The notes: generated by a model not told the origin, from the sequence alone. Positions 16,264-26,002 are shown, counted from the first letter of the stretch. The stretch is 42,811 nucleotides of DNA from an uncultured Campylobacter sp. (GCF_938039245.1 NZ_CALHVN010000044.1:1-42811), one strand, 5' to 3'. Program-made: numbers and translations.

Positions 16264-17638
16264 TAGCGTAAAGAAAAAAAAAGTAGAATTTGAGCCCGTA
16301 AAAAGCGACTTTGTACGCATTTACGTCTGCGGGCCGACGGTTTATGACGATGCGCATTTGGGACACGCTAAAAGCGCGATTAGCTTTGATTTGCTTAGAC
16401 GCACGCTAAGCGAGCTTGGCTACAAGGTCAAATTCGTGCGAAACTACACCGATATCGACGATAAAATTTTAAAGAAAATGGCTGAGAGCGGCGAGAGTTT
16501 AGAAGCGATCACGGATAGATACATCGCAAGCTACGAGCGCGATATGGGCGCGCTTAACGTGCTTGAGCCAGACGTCAAGCCAAAGGCGACGCAGACGCTA
16601 AAAGAGATGACAGAGTACATCGAAATTTTGCTAAAAAACGGCTTTGCTTACGAGATCGAGGGCGACGGCATATACTTTGATACGGCAAAAGACGCGCAGT
16701 ATCTGAGCCTTAGCGGTAAATTTGACACCGAAGCAAACGTCGCTCGCGTGGCTAGTAACGACGAAAAAAAGGACGAAAAAGACTTCGTGCTATGGAAATT
16801 TGACGAGAAATGGTACGAAAGTCCGTTTGGCCGTGGGCGACCCGGCTGGCACACCGAGTGCGTCGCGATGATAAAAAAGCACCTAAGCAGCGGCGAAAAA
16901 TTTGAGATAGATATCCACGCGGGCGGGCTTGATTTGCTATTTCCTCACCACGAAAACGAGGCCGCGCAGTGTCGCTGCGCCGAGCATAAAAGCCTGGCTA
17001 AATACTGGCTACACAACGGCTTTATCCAAGTAAATAACGAAAAAATGAGCAAGAGCCTAGGAAATAGCTTTTTCGTTAAAGACGCGCTAGAGCGAAATTT
17101 GGGCGAAGCGGTGAGATTTTATCTGATCTCTAGCCACTACAGAGCGAATTTTAACTTTAGCGAAGACGATCTAAACGCGGCAAAAAAGCGCTTAGATAAA
17201 ATTTACCGCCTAAAAAAACGGGTTCTTGGCGCGGCGGCAAATTTGAGCGCGAACGAGAAATTTAAGAGCGAGTTTATGTCTGCGATGGGGGACGATCTAA
17301 ACACCTCAAAGGCGCTTGCTAGCGTAGACGAGTTCGTCCGCAGCGCAAACGACGAGCTAGACGCAAACCCTAAAGACAAAGCCAAAAAAGGCGAAATCGC
17401 GGCAAATTTGGAGCTGATAGCGCGCGTGCTAGGTATCTTGCAAGTGGACGTGTTTGAGTATTTTCAGTTTGGCGTGAGCGACGAAAAGCGAGCCTACATC
17501 GAAGATCTGATAAATCAAAGAAACGAAGCCAAAAAAGCCAAAAACTACGAGCTATCGGATAAAATCCGCGATATGCTAGCCGCAAACGGCATCAGCCTCA
17601 TGGATACTCCAAACGGCTGCATGTGGGAAAAGATATGA
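16250..17638 (+). CDS. cysS: Cysteinyl-tRNA synthetase
   Basis: The 462-residue class I aminoacyl-tRNA synthetase charges tRNA-Cys. It shows the HIGH-type motif as HLGH (36-39, after CGPTVYDDA), the KMSKS motif (NEKMSKSLGNS), the zinc-binding region with GGLDLLFPHHENE and a following Cys, and the C-terminal segment RNEAKKAKNYELSDKIRD typical of CysS. Length is normal. Its start overlaps the end of murJ, and its stop overlaps the msbA start as ATGA. Confidence 0.97.
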   Translation: MQIFDSVKKKKVEFEPVKSDFVRIYVCGPTVYDDAHLGHAKSAISFDLLRRTLSELGYKVKFVRNYTDIDDKILKKMAESGESLEAITDRYIASYERDMGALNVLEPDVKPKATQTLKEMTEYIEILLKNGFAYEIEGDGIYFDTAKDAQYLSLSGKFDTEANVARVASNDEKKDEKDFVLWKFDEKWYESPFGRGRPGWHTECVAMIKKHLSSGEKFEIDIHAGGLDLLFPHHENEAAQCRCAEHKSLAKYWLHNGFIQVNNEKMSKSLGNSFFVKDALERNLGEAVRFYLISSHYRANFNFSEDDLNAAKKRLDKIYRLKKRVLGAAANLSANEKFKSEFMSAMGDDLNTSKALASVDEFVRSANDELDANPKDKAKKGEIAANLELIARVLGILQVDVFEYFQFGVSDEKRAYIEDLINQRNEAKKAKNYELSDKIRDMLAANGISLMDTPNGCMWEKI

Positions 17639-19359
17639 AGCAGATGAGCCTAAAAGAGGTCTTGCGGCGGTTTGCGCCATATTTTAGGGATTATATTTCG
17701 TATTTTATCATCGCCATCGCCGGCATGCTGATGGCTAGCGGCGGCACTGCGGCGTCGGCGTGGGTGATCGAGCCGGTGCTAAATAAAATTTTCATCGAAA
17801 AAAACAAAGACCTGCTTTATCTTTTGCCCTACGCTATCATCGCGATTTACTTTTTAAAGGGGCTTGGCACGTTTTTGCAGGCCTATTTTACGGCATATAT
17901 CGGGCAGGATATCGTGAGGAGATTTCGAGAGAAGTTGCTAAAAAACCTGCTAAATTTGGATATGAAGTTTTTTAACGATTACCGCACGGGCGAGCTAATC
18001 AGTCGAAATATCAACGACATCGACCGCATCAGAAGCATCGTTAGCTCCATGATCCCCGAACTCATCCGCGAGGCTATCACGATCGCGGGACTGCTTTGCG
18101 TCGTGCTTTATCAGAGCTTGCAGCTTGCGTTTTTTGCGCTAGTTATCATGCCTGCAGCAGTCTATCCGCTCTCAAGACTCGCAAAAAAGATGAAAAAAAT
18201 CTCCCGCGCCTCGCAGGAAAAGACCTCCGACATCAGCTCAAAGCTGAGCGAAATTTTTACCAATATCGAAATCATTAAAGCAAACAACGCGCAGGAGTTT
18301 GAGCACGCCAAATTTACCGACGAAAACGCTAAATTTTTCAATCTAAATTTAAAAAGCGTAAAAGTAAACGAGATGGTAAGTCCGATGATGGAGATTTTCG
18401 GCTCCGTGGGCGTCGCGGCGGTCGTCATCATCGGCGGCAAAGAGGTCATAGACGGAAATTTGACGATGGGAAGCTTCTTTTCTTTCCTAACCGCTCTTTT
18501 TATGCTTTATACGCCTATTAAGCGCATTTCAGGCCTTTATAACAAGATGCAAGACGCTGTGGTCGCGGCAGAGCGAACCTTTGAGCTCCTTGATAAAGAG
18601 CCTCAAATTTTAAGCGGCGACAAACCCGTGCCGGCTGAAATAAATTTGATAAATTTTAAAGACGTCAGACTAAACTACGACGATAAAGAGGTGCTAAAAG
18701 GCATAAATCTAAGCGCGAGCAAGTCCCAAACCGTAGCGCTTGTGGGTAGTAGCGGCGGCGGAAAAAGCTCGATTGTAAATTTGCTCATGAGATTTTACGA
18801 CGCAAACGGCGGAGCGATCGAGATAAACGGCGAAAATATCAAAAATTTTGATCTCGGTTCGCTTAGACAAAATATCGGCCTAGTGACCCAGCGAGTCTAT
18901 ATCTTTAACGACACGGTCGCAAACAACGTCGCCTACGGCCGCGAATACGACGAAGCCAAGGTCGAACTCGCGCTAAAAACGGCAAATGCGTATGATTTCG
19001 TGTCAAATTTACCCCAGGGCGCGCAGACCGTTTTAAATGAATTCGGCACCAATCTCTCGGGCGGCCAGCGCCAGCGTATCGCCATCGCCCGTGCGCTCTA
19101 CGACGATCCGCAGATTTTGATATTTGACGAGGCCACGAGCGCTCTGGATAACGAAAGCGAGCAGCAAATAACTAAAGCTATCGCGAATTTACAAAAAGAA
19201 AAGATAATATTTATCATCGCACACCGCCTAAGCACGGTGCAAAATGCAGATAAAATAGCCGTTATCAGCGGCGGAAAAGTGGTCGGTTTTGATACCGACG
19301 AGGCGCTTAGCAAGAGCTGCGAAATTTACGCGAAACTAAAAGGCGAAGCCCTTGTTTAA
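17635..19359 (+). CDS. msbA: ABC exporter, MsbA-like lipid A-core flippase
   Basis: The 574-residue half-transporter has an N-terminal six-helix membrane domain (about 15-310) and a C-terminal ATPase with Walker A GSSGGGKSS, signature LSGGQRQRIAIARAL, Walker B ILIFDEATSALD and switch HRLSTV. Organisation and length fit MsbA, which flips lipid A-core across the inner membrane. I chose ATG at 17635 because it overlaps the cysS stop (ATGA) with GGGA just upstream; an in-frame GTG at 17623 would add four residues. Similar exporters move other lipids, so the substrate is inferred from synteny (Cj0803, from memory). Confidence 0.85.
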   Translation: MKQMSLKEVLRRFAPYFRDYISYFIIAIAGMLMASGGTAASAWVIEPVLNKIFIEKNKDLLYLLPYAIIAIYFLKGLGTFLQAYFTAYIGQDIVRRFREKLLKNLLNLDMKFFNDYRTGELISRNINDIDRIRSIVSSMIPELIREAITIAGLLCVVLYQSLQLAFFALVIMPAAVYPLSRLAKKMKKISRASQEKTSDISSKLSEIFTNIEIIKANNAQEFEHAKFTDENAKFFNLNLKSVKVNEMVSPMMEIFGSVGVAAVVIIGGKEVIDGNLTMGSFFSFLTALFMLYTPIKRISGLYNKMQDAVVAAERTFELLDKEPQILSGDKPVPAEINLINFKDVRLNYDDKEVLKGINLSASKSQTVALVGSSGGGKSSIVNLLMRFYDANGGAIEINGENIKNFDLGSLRQNIGLVTQRVYIFNDTVANNVAYGREYDEAKVELALKTANAYDFVSNLPQGAQTVLNEFGTNLSGGQRQRIAIARALYDDPQILIFDEATSALDNESEQQITKAIANLQKEKIIFIIAHRLSTVQNADKIAVISGGKVVGFDTDEALSKSCEIYAKLKGEALV

Positions 19360-19400
19360 GCCTAAATTTGATAAAATCGCTCAAAATTTAAGGATAAAAT

Positions 19401-20474
19401 TTGAATTACGAAACGCTAAAATCCATATTTTTTAAATTTGACCCCGAAACCGCTCACAAAATCGTAGAAAAAACGCTAAGTATCTCAGACTGCGTATTTC
19501 CGGGCCTTTATAACATCGCCGCCAAAAACTGCGTCGTCACGGACGCGGCTCTTTCGCAAAATTTGCTCGGAACTAGCTTTTTAAATCCCGTAGGAATCGC
19601 CGGCGGCTTTGACAAAAACGCCACCATGCTACGCCCGCTAGCCGCGCTCGGGTTTGGGCACGTGGAGTTTGGCACCGTGACGCCAAAACCGCAAGAGGGC
19701 AACGCAAAACCGCGCCTTTTTCGCCTCATCGAAGAAGAGAGCATACAAAACGCGATGGGCTTTAACAACGAGGGCGCAGACGCCCTTGGCGCGCGCGTAG
19801 GCAAGCTCTATCCGTTTGCGATACCGCTTTTTGCCAACATCGGTAAAAACAAAATCACTCCTAATGAAGAAGCCATAAAAGACTATGAAATTTTAGTCGC
19901 TAAATTTAACGAAATTTGCGACTGCTTCGTCATCAACGTCTCATCGCCAAACACCCCAAACCTACGCGAACTACAAGAAGAAAGCTTTATAAAAGATCTA
20001 TTTGCGCGCCTATCGCCGATCGCAAAAAAGCCGATAATCTTTAAAATCGCGCCCGATATGGACGACAATAAGGCCGTGCAGATCTGCAAAACGGCCGTAG
20101 AAAGCGGCGCAAAAGGCGTCATCGTAAATAATACGAGCATTGATTATTCGCTATCAAAATCTGCGAATTTACAAAATTTCGGCGGGCTAAGCGGCAAGGT
20201 CATCGCCAAGCGCTCGCGCGAGCTTTTTAGCGCGGTTGCTAGCGAGCTTTACGGTAAGACGGTTTTGATCGCAAGCGGCGGCATAGACAGCGCCGAGGAG
20301 GCATACGCACGCATAAAATCGGGCGCAAATTTGGTTCAAATTTACACCTCCTTTATATTTAAAGGCCCAAACGTCGCAAAACAGATAAACGAAGGTATTT
20401 TAAAGCTTTTAAAAGAGGATAATTTCGCCTCGATTAGCGAAGCGGTGGGCTGCGATATAAAAAACAAAATTTAA
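19401..20474 (+). CDS. pyrD: Dihydroorotate dehydrogenase, class 2
   Basis: This FMN enzyme oxidises dihydroorotate to orotate in pyrimidine synthesis, passing electrons to quinone. The 357-residue protein has the class 2 N-terminal helix region (YETLKSIFFKFDPETAHKI) for membrane association. It also shows NPVGIAGGFDKNA, FGHVEFGTVTPKPQ, and NVSSPNTPNLRELQ with the class 2 catalytic Ser. IASGGI and GANLVQIYTSFIFKGP are phosphate-binding FMN segments. The start is TTG with AAGGA six bases upstream. It lies eight bases before the M16 peptidase gene. Confidence 0.95.
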   Translation: MNYETLKSIFFKFDPETAHKIVEKTLSISDCVFPGLYNIAAKNCVVTDAALSQNLLGTSFLNPVGIAGGFDKNATMLRPLAALGFGHVEFGTVTPKPQEGNAKPRLFRLIEEESIQNAMGFNNEGADALGARVGKLYPFAIPLFANIGKNKITPNEEAIKDYEILVAKFNEICDCFVINVSSPNTPNLRELQEESFIKDLFARLSPIAKKPIIFKIAPDMDDNKAVQICKTAVESGAKGVIVNNTSIDYSLSKSANLQNFGGLSGKVIAKRSRELFSAVASELYGKTVLIASGGIDSAEEAYARIKSGANLVQIYTSFIFKGPNVAKQINEGILKLLKEDNFASISEAVGCDIKNKI

Positions 20475-20482
20475 GGAAATTT

Positions 20483-21736
20483 ATGCTTATAAAATACTCC
20501 AAAACAAAGCTCAAAAACGGCTTTGAGATCTATCATATCCCCGCTAGCAAGGGCTCTAGCGTCATCAGCGTGGACGTGTTTTACCGCGTAGGCTCGCGAA
20601 ACGAAACCATGGGCAAAAGCGGTATCGCGCACATGCTAGAGCACTTAAATTTTAAATCCACGAAAAATATGAAAGCGGGCAAATTTGACGAGATCGTAAA
20701 GGGTTTTGGTGGCGTAAATAACGCTAGCACGGGCTTTGATTATACGCATTATTTCGTCAAATGCTCAAAAGGCAACCTAGACGAGGCTCTTAGACTCTAC
20801 GCCGATATAATGGAAAATTTGAGCCTAAAAGATAAAGAATTTCAGCCCGAGCGCGACGTCGTGACCGAGGAGCGCAGATGGCGCACGGACAACTCTCCGA
20901 TCGGCTTTTTGTACTTTACGCTCTTTAACGTCGCTTTTAGCTATCACCCGTATCACTGGACTCCGATCGGCTTTATCGGCGACATCAGAAACTGGACGAT
21001 AGATGATATTAAAGATTTTCACGAGACGTACTATCAGCCGCAAAACGCGATGCTTCTAATCAGCGGCGATATCGATAAAAAAAGCGCGTTTGAGCTAGGT
21101 AAAAAGCACTTTGAACACATAAAAAACAAAAAACCGCTACCAAAACTCCACTGCATCGAGCCTGAGCAAAACGGTGCAAAAAGAGCTGAAATTTACAAGG
21201 ATAGCGAAGTAGAGATGCTAGCGCTTGCCTTTAAAATCCCGCCGTTTAATCACGAGGATCAGCCCCGTCTGGGCGCGCTAGCCGAGTATCTAGGCAGCGG
21301 ACAGAGCTCGGTTTTACAGCGCGTTTTGATAGATGAAAAATGCCTCGTAAACAGCGTAGACGTCTATAATATGAGCAATATCGACGAGAGCTTGCTCATC
21401 GTACTAGCCGTTTGTAATCCTGGCGTCAAGGCCGAGGCTGTAGAGGAAGAGATCTGGCGTGTGCTAGAAAACGCAAAAACGCAAAAAATAGACGAAGACG
21501 AAATAACTAAGATAAAAAATAGCTTAAAAAGCGATCTAATTTACTCGCTAGATAGCGCGTCGAAGGTTGCGAATTTATACGGCAGTTATCTAGTTAGAGG
21601 CGATATAAAGCCGCTTCTTGAGCTGCCTGAAAAAACAGCCGCGCTAAAACCGGTCGATCTAAACGAAATTTGCAAAAAATACGCGAGAAAAGAAAAATCC
21701 ACGACGATCATCCTAAGAAAGGAAAAAAGTGAATAA
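20483..21736 (+). CDS. M16-family zinc metallopeptidase
   Basis: The 417-residue protein is an M16 (pitrilysin/insulinase) peptidase. The inverted zinc motif HMLEH is at 50-54 and the region around DVVTEERRW (about 130) supplies the distal glutamate. An N-terminal active domain and a C-terminal inactive-like domain of similar size are both present. No signal peptide is seen, so it may be cytoplasmic or released by another route. Substrate unknown. The AAGGAAAT site supports the ATG. Its end overlaps dapA by eight bases; the pair is conserved as Cj0805-Cj0806, from memory. Confidence 0.9.
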   Translation: MLIKYSKTKLKNGFEIYHIPASKGSSVISVDVFYRVGSRNETMGKSGIAHMLEHLNFKSTKNMKAGKFDEIVKGFGGVNNASTGFDYTHYFVKCSKGNLDEALRLYADIMENLSLKDKEFQPERDVVTEERRWRTDNSPIGFLYFTLFNVAFSYHPYHWTPIGFIGDIRNWTIDDIKDFHETYYQPQNAMLLISGDIDKKSAFELGKKHFEHIKNKKPLPKLHCIEPEQNGAKRAEIYKDSEVEMLALAFKIPPFNHEDQPRLGALAEYLGSGQSSVLQRVLIDEKCLVNSVDVYNMSNIDESLLIVLAVCNPGVKAEAVEEEIWRVLENAKTQKIDEDEITKIKNSLKSDLIYSLDSASKVANLYGSYLVRGDIKPLLELPEKTAALKPVDLNEICKKYARKEKSTTIILRKEKSE

Positions 21737-22625
21737 AGAAGCAATAACGGGCGCTATGACGGCGCTGATTACGCCTTTTAAAGACGGCAAGCTAGATGAA
21801 ATCGGTTATGAAAAGTTAATCAAAAGACAAATCGCAAACGGCATCGACGCGGTCGTACCCGTAGGCACGACGGGCGAGAGCGCGACATTAACGCACGATG
21901 AACATAGAATCTGCATCGAGATCGCCGTAAATACCTGCAAAAACACGGGCGTAAAAGTGCTAGCAGGCGCTGGTAGTAATGCCACTCACGAGGCGGTAGG
22001 CCTTGCAAAATTCGCGCAAGATCACGGCGCAGACGGTATCCTCTCGGTAGCACCATACTACAACAAACCGACGCAAGAAGGCCTATACCGCCACTACAAA
22101 GCGATCGCCTCAAGCGTCGAAATCCCGGTGCTACTCTATAACGTGCCGGGTCGCGTGGGCGTAGATATCCAGCCGTGCACGGTTTTTAGACTGTTTAAAG
22201 AGTGCGAGAACGTTTACGGCGTAAAAGAAGCCACCGGCAGCATCGAGCGCTGCGTCGACCTGCTCGCGCACGAACCCAATCTATCCGTCATCAGCGGAGA
22301 GGACGCGATAAACTACCCTATCCTCTCAAACGGCGGCAAGGGCGTGATCTCGGTTACGGCAAATTTGCTCCCTGACGAAATCTCAAATTTGACCCACTTT
22401 GCGCTAAAAGGCGAATTTGCGCGCGCAAAAGCCATAAACGACGATCTTTATGCGGTAAATAAAATAATGTTTTGCGAGAGCAACCCGATCCCCGTCAAAG
22501 CCGCGATGTATATCGAAGGGCTCATATCAAGCCTCGAGTACCGCCTGCCGCTTTGCGAGCCGAGCGCCGAAAATCTCAAAAAAATCGAACAAACCATAAG
22601 ACAATATAATATAAAAGGATTTTAA
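21729..22625 (+). CDS. dapA: 4-hydroxy-tetrahydrodipicolinate synthase
   Basis: DapA condenses pyruvate and aspartate semialdehyde, the first committed step to lysine and meso-diaminopimelate for the cell wall. The 298-residue protein shows PVGTTGESATL (44-54), the Tyr of LLYNVPGRVG (Tyr137) and the Schiff-base Lys166 in GVKEATGS. Length is standard. The start is GTG with AAGGAAAA upstream, overlapping the peptidase gene by eight bases. The stop overlaps the next ATG by one base (TAATG). Confidence 0.97.
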   Translation: MNKEAITGAMTALITPFKDGKLDEIGYEKLIKRQIANGIDAVVPVGTTGESATLTHDEHRICIEIAVNTCKNTGVKVLAGAGSNATHEAVGLAKFAQDHGADGILSVAPYYNKPTQEGLYRHYKAIASSVEIPVLLYNVPGRVGVDIQPCTVFRLFKECENVYGVKEATGSIERCVDLLAHEPNLSVISGEDAINYPILSNGGKGVISVTANLLPDEISNLTHFALKGEFARAKAINDDLYAVNKIMFCESNPIPVKAAMYIEGLISSLEYRLPLCEPSAENLKKIEQTIRQYNIKGF

Positions 22626-23410
22626 TGAACTGCGAAAACGAATTTAAAGGCAAAACTCTAGTAATCAGCGGCGGAACGCGCGGCATCGGACGCGCCATCG
22701 TAGAAGAATTCGCCGCAAAGGGCGTAAATATCGCCTTTACCTATAACTCAAACGAAGAGCTAGCCAAAACCCAAGCCGCCGAGCTTGAAGCGACGTACGG
22801 CATAAAAGCCAGAGCCTACGCGCTAAATATACTAGAACCAGAGACCTACAAAGATCTATTTTTAGAGATTGACGCAGACTTTGACCGCATCGATTTTTTC
22901 ATCTCAAACGCTATCATCTCGGGTCGTCCGGTCGCAGGCGGATATACGAAATTTATGAAACTTCGCCCTCGCGGTATCAATAATATTTTCACGGCGACCG
23001 TAAACGCATTCGTAGTCGGCGCGCAAGAAGCCGCAAAACGCATGGAAAAAACGGGCGGCGGCAGCATCATCTCGCTTTCATCGACGGGCAATCTAGTTTA
23101 CATAGAAAACTACGCAGGCCACGGCACTGCAAAAGCTGCGGTAGAAGCTATGGCGCGCTATGCGGCGACCGAGCTTGGCGAAAAAAATATCCGCGTAAAC
23201 GTCGTTAGCGGCGGCCCGATCGAGACGGACGCGCTTAGGGCTTTTACGAACTACGAAGAAGTGCGCGACAAAACGGCCGAGCTAAGCCCGCTAAACCGCA
23301 TGGGTCAGCCCGCAGATATCGCCGGCGCATGTTTGTTTCTTTGTAGCTCAAAAGCTAGCTGGGTCACGGGCCACACATTCATCATCGACGGCGGTACTAC
23401 GTTTAAATGA
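22625..23410 (+). CDS. fabL: SDR oxidoreductase, FabL-like enoyl-ACP reductase
   Basis: The 261-residue protein is a short-chain dehydrogenase with the nucleotide motif GGTRGIG (16-22). The active site is Tyr163 and Lys170 separated by six residues, as in FabL/FabI enoyl-ACP reductases rather than the usual YxxxK. The stretch YIENYAGHGTAKAAVEAM and the following VVSGGPIETDALRAF closely resemble Bacillus FabL as I recall it. FabL reduces trans-2-enoyl-ACP in fatty acid elongation. The reaction here is inferred. Coupled to dapA by TAATG; same position as Cj0807. Confidence 0.8.
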   Translation: MNCENEFKGKTLVISGGTRGIGRAIVEEFAAKGVNIAFTYNSNEELAKTQAAELEATYGIKARAYALNILEPETYKDLFLEIDADFDRIDFFISNAIISGRPVAGGYTKFMKLRPRGINNIFTATVNAFVVGAQEAAKRMEKTGGGSIISLSSTGNLVYIENYAGHGTAKAAVEAMARYAATELGEKNIRVNVVSGGPIETDALRAFTNYEEVRDKTAELSPLNRMGQPADIAGACLFLCSSKASWVTGHTFIIDGGTTFK

Positions 23411-23769
23411 AAAAAGCAAATTTAGCCTGCGCTCCTTTGCCGTTTGCTCGCATTTCGGGTAAATTCGGCGGTACAAATTTAACGCGTTTGCAGGCTAAAT
23501 TTGAAAATTTAAAATTTACAAACAAATTTTGCGGTGCGGACGGTTCTTTTAAATTTGATCAAAATTTGAAAGAGTCGAAATGTTTTTTGCCGTTAAATTT
23601 AAATCCAAAATCACTCAAATTTAAAGAAGCGCCGAGTAATTTTAAGCAAAGCGCAAATCCGCGACCGACAAAAACAAACAAAATGCGAGTCGGCAAATTT
23701 TACGCGGGCTTTAGCACCGAGCCGTCAAATTTTAAACTCCGAAATCAAAAAGAAAGAACAAATAAATGA
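23407..23769 (+). CDS. Doubtful 120-codon ORF bridging fabL-like gene and pgsA
   Basis: This frame starts with an ATGA overlap on the preceding stop and ends with an ATGA overlap on pgsA, so it fills the gap exactly. Against it, the protein is basic and of low complexity, its sequence is dominated by translated AAATTT words (KFENLKFTNKF, NLNPKSLKFK), and no domain or signal is visible. AAATTT occurs roughly a dozen times in this 360-base stretch, as in the spacers of the window. I judge it more likely a spacer with an accidental frame than a gene. Confidence 0.25.
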   Translation: MKKANLACAPLPFARISGKFGGTNLTRLQAKFENLKFTNKFCGADGSFKFDQNLKESKCFLPLNLNPKSLKFKEAPSNFKQSANPRPTKTNKMRVGKFYAGFSTEPSNFKLRNQKERTNK

Positions 23770-24308
23770 GCCTAAATTTACCAAACGCCCTAGCCTTCCT
23801 GCGCGTATTTCTCGCACCCCTGATGTTTTGGCTGCTACTTAGCGTAAATTCCTTTTCAGGCGTGCACGTTAGCTGGATGAACTACTTTGCCGCGCTTGTA
23901 TTCGTGATCGCTAGCGTCACGGACTTTTTCGACGGATTTATCGCGCGCGCGTGGGATCAAAAGACCAAGCTTGGAGCCGTGATCGACCCGCTTGCGGATA
24001 AGATGCTAACTCTGGGCGCATTTTTAGGACTCATGATGATAGACCGCGCGAGCCCGTGGGCCGTGTATCTCATCCTCGTTCGCGAGTTTTTTATCACGGG
24101 ATTTCGCGTCGTGATGGCCGGCGATGGCGTAGAGGTCGCCGCATCGATGGCGGGCAAGGTCAAAACCGTCTGCCAGATGGTTGCGATCGGCTTCTTAACC
24201 ATGCAGTGGCCTTTTGGCGAGTTTTTGCTCTGGCTTAGCGTTGCACTGACGCTGTATTCGGGCTTTGAGTACGTCGCGGCTTATATAAAAGCGACGAAAA
24301 AGAGCTAA
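23766..24308 (+). CDS. pgsA: CDP-diacylglycerol--glycerol-3-phosphate phosphatidyltransferase
   Basis: PgsA makes phosphatidylglycerophosphate, the precursor of phosphatidylglycerol and cardiolipin, in the inner membrane. The 180-residue protein has four to five membrane helices and a complete CDP-alcohol phosphotransferase motif: Asp53, Asp56-Gly57, Ala60-Arg61, Gly70, Asp74 and Asp78. N-terminus SLNLPNALAFLRVFLAP is typical. The ribosome binding site is weak (AGAAAGAA). The last gene of the rightward series. Confidence 0.93.
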   Translation: MSLNLPNALAFLRVFLAPLMFWLLLSVNSFSGVHVSWMNYFAALVFVIASVTDFFDGFIARAWDQKTKLGAVIDPLADKMLTLGAFLGLMMIDRASPWAVYLILVREFFITGFRVVMAGDGVEVAASMAGKVKTVCQMVAIGFLTMQWPFGEFLLWLSVALTLYSGFEYVAAYIKATKKS

Positions 24309-24457
24309 ATTTAGCGCGGACGGCTTTTATTACCGAGCAAAAAATACGCGATTTTCAAGTCGGTGCGAGAAGCTTTTACGCAAATTTAAAGACGAATTTT
24401 TAAGCTCGGCGACGCGGCTAGCATAAACTAAAAGTAAATTTAAAACAAAGAGAAAAT

Positions 24458-25354
24458 ATGAATCACGGACTAAAAGATATCATCGTAGAACGAACGCAGA
24501 GCCTAGAACCCGAGCTCAAAAAACAAGCCCGAAAACTAAATCAAAAGATAATCGACGTCAGCTTTTACCACAACGCTAAAAATTTAGCCAAAATCGGCGA
24601 GGTTATGAGCGAAGAGCTAGGCGAGTTTTTGCTAGGCTGCGCGCTAGACTACGATAAGACGCGCGAGGGTAAATTTGGCGCGAGCGATAACGATTTAGAA
24701 ACGTTGCGCGGAGTTTGGAGCGCGTTTAGCTTTTCGCGTAAACCCGAAATTTTAGACTATCTTAGCTCTCAGGCGCGCCGCAGCATAGCGCATCGCTCGT
24801 TTGCGCACAGGTATATTTTCGAGATTTTACGCCTGCAAGAAAAGGCCGGCCGCGCTCACCCGCTGCTTGGCGAGCTTTACGAGTATTATGACGCGCTGCG
24901 AGAAAAGCTGCCCGTTTACGAGCTTTTGCGCCGCATAGGCGCGACGCCTGCTGATCCTTATGATTTTGAGTTTATACTAAACGCCGTAAATTTGGGCTAC
25001 TGGTTTAGCAACGAGTATCTAGGGCAGGATGAGAAAAAGCGTAAATTTCACTTGCAGATCCGCATTTTTGCGCCGTTTATAAACGACAAAACCTTTGATA
25101 TACAAATCAGCAACGACGACGTTCCCAGTGCGTGTATCGACTTTGACGACGATGGCGTGAGCTTTTTACAGCAAGTAGCGCCGGATGCCTTGCCCTACCC
25201 CGACATTTTAGATTTAAAGCCTTTTATCGCGAGCGTAAAGTCGCATTTTGGGATAGAATTTGATCTCGCAAATAAAGACAAAACCGCCCTAACCGCCGGC
25301 AAAGGGCTAAGCAGAGCCAAAATTTTAGCCTGGCTAAATGAGGTTTTTAGCTAA
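24458..25354 (+). CDS. Uncharacterised protein, 298 residues
   Basis: I do not recognise this protein. It is soluble, helical in its first half (residues 10-190, many Leu, Glu, Lys and Arg) and has a more strand-like acidic region at about 200-250 with KFHLQIRIFAPFI and DVPSACIDFDDDGVSF. No signal peptide, membrane segment or catalytic motif stands out. The start has AGAG eight bases upstream, and codon use looks like the neighbours, so it is probably a real gene. It follows pgsA after a 149-base spacer and precedes the 1.2 kb geneless stretch. Confidence 0.8.
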   Translation: MNHGLKDIIVERTQSLEPELKKQARKLNQKIIDVSFYHNAKNLAKIGEVMSEELGEFLLGCALDYDKTREGKFGASDNDLETLRGVWSAFSFSRKPEILDYLSSQARRSIAHRSFAHRYIFEILRLQEKAGRAHPLLGELYEYYDALREKLPVYELLRRIGATPADPYDFEFILNAVNLGYWFSNEYLGQDEKKRKFHLQIRIFAPFINDKTFDIQISNDDVPSACIDFDDDGVSFLQQVAPDALPYPDILDLKPFIASVKSHFGIEFDLANKDKTALTAGKGLSRAKILAWLNEVFS

Positions 25355-26002
25355 ATTTACGCTCTAAAATTAGCCTGGTTTGCGCTCAAATTTGACGCGC
25401 GGTAGAAGGGCGGCTTATGGTAAATTTACGCCGAATTTTAAAGCCGCTCGCTTGCTTTTACGTTAAATTTAAAGCGATTTAATGCAGCTTAGTACGGCGG
25501 CTTGCGTTAAATTTAGCGGATAAATTACAACTCGTTTGCATTTTAGGACGTTTCGCGTCGAGGCTTGACGGCCTCGCCTTATTGCTTTGTACAGAGTTTG
25601 CCGCGGTATCTCGCGTGCGATGGGCGCGGTATCTGAGGAGCTTGACCGAGCCTTACCGCACGGCGGATAAATTTGCGATATTTTTACGCTTAAGAAGTCT
25701 TGGTCGATTGTGCGCGGAGCGTATTTGCAGCGCTTTACGCCTGCTAGGCGAGCTATTTTGCGCATTTTTATTTGCGAGATTTTGCCGCGAGATGCTTTTA
25801 TCAGGGCAAATGCCGCCGCCTGCTTTTGCTGTTTTGCTTTACCGCGCCGTTTATTTTCATTTTAGTTGCAGTCTGATTGCTCTATTTTGCCGCGCGGCTT
25901 AGACTTTTACGATTGCTTGCGGCTACTATTTCCTATAAATTCGGCTCCATCTGGCCGAGAACCTTTTACGTGCCGTATCGTTCGCGCCTTTTTGGCCGTC
26001 CG

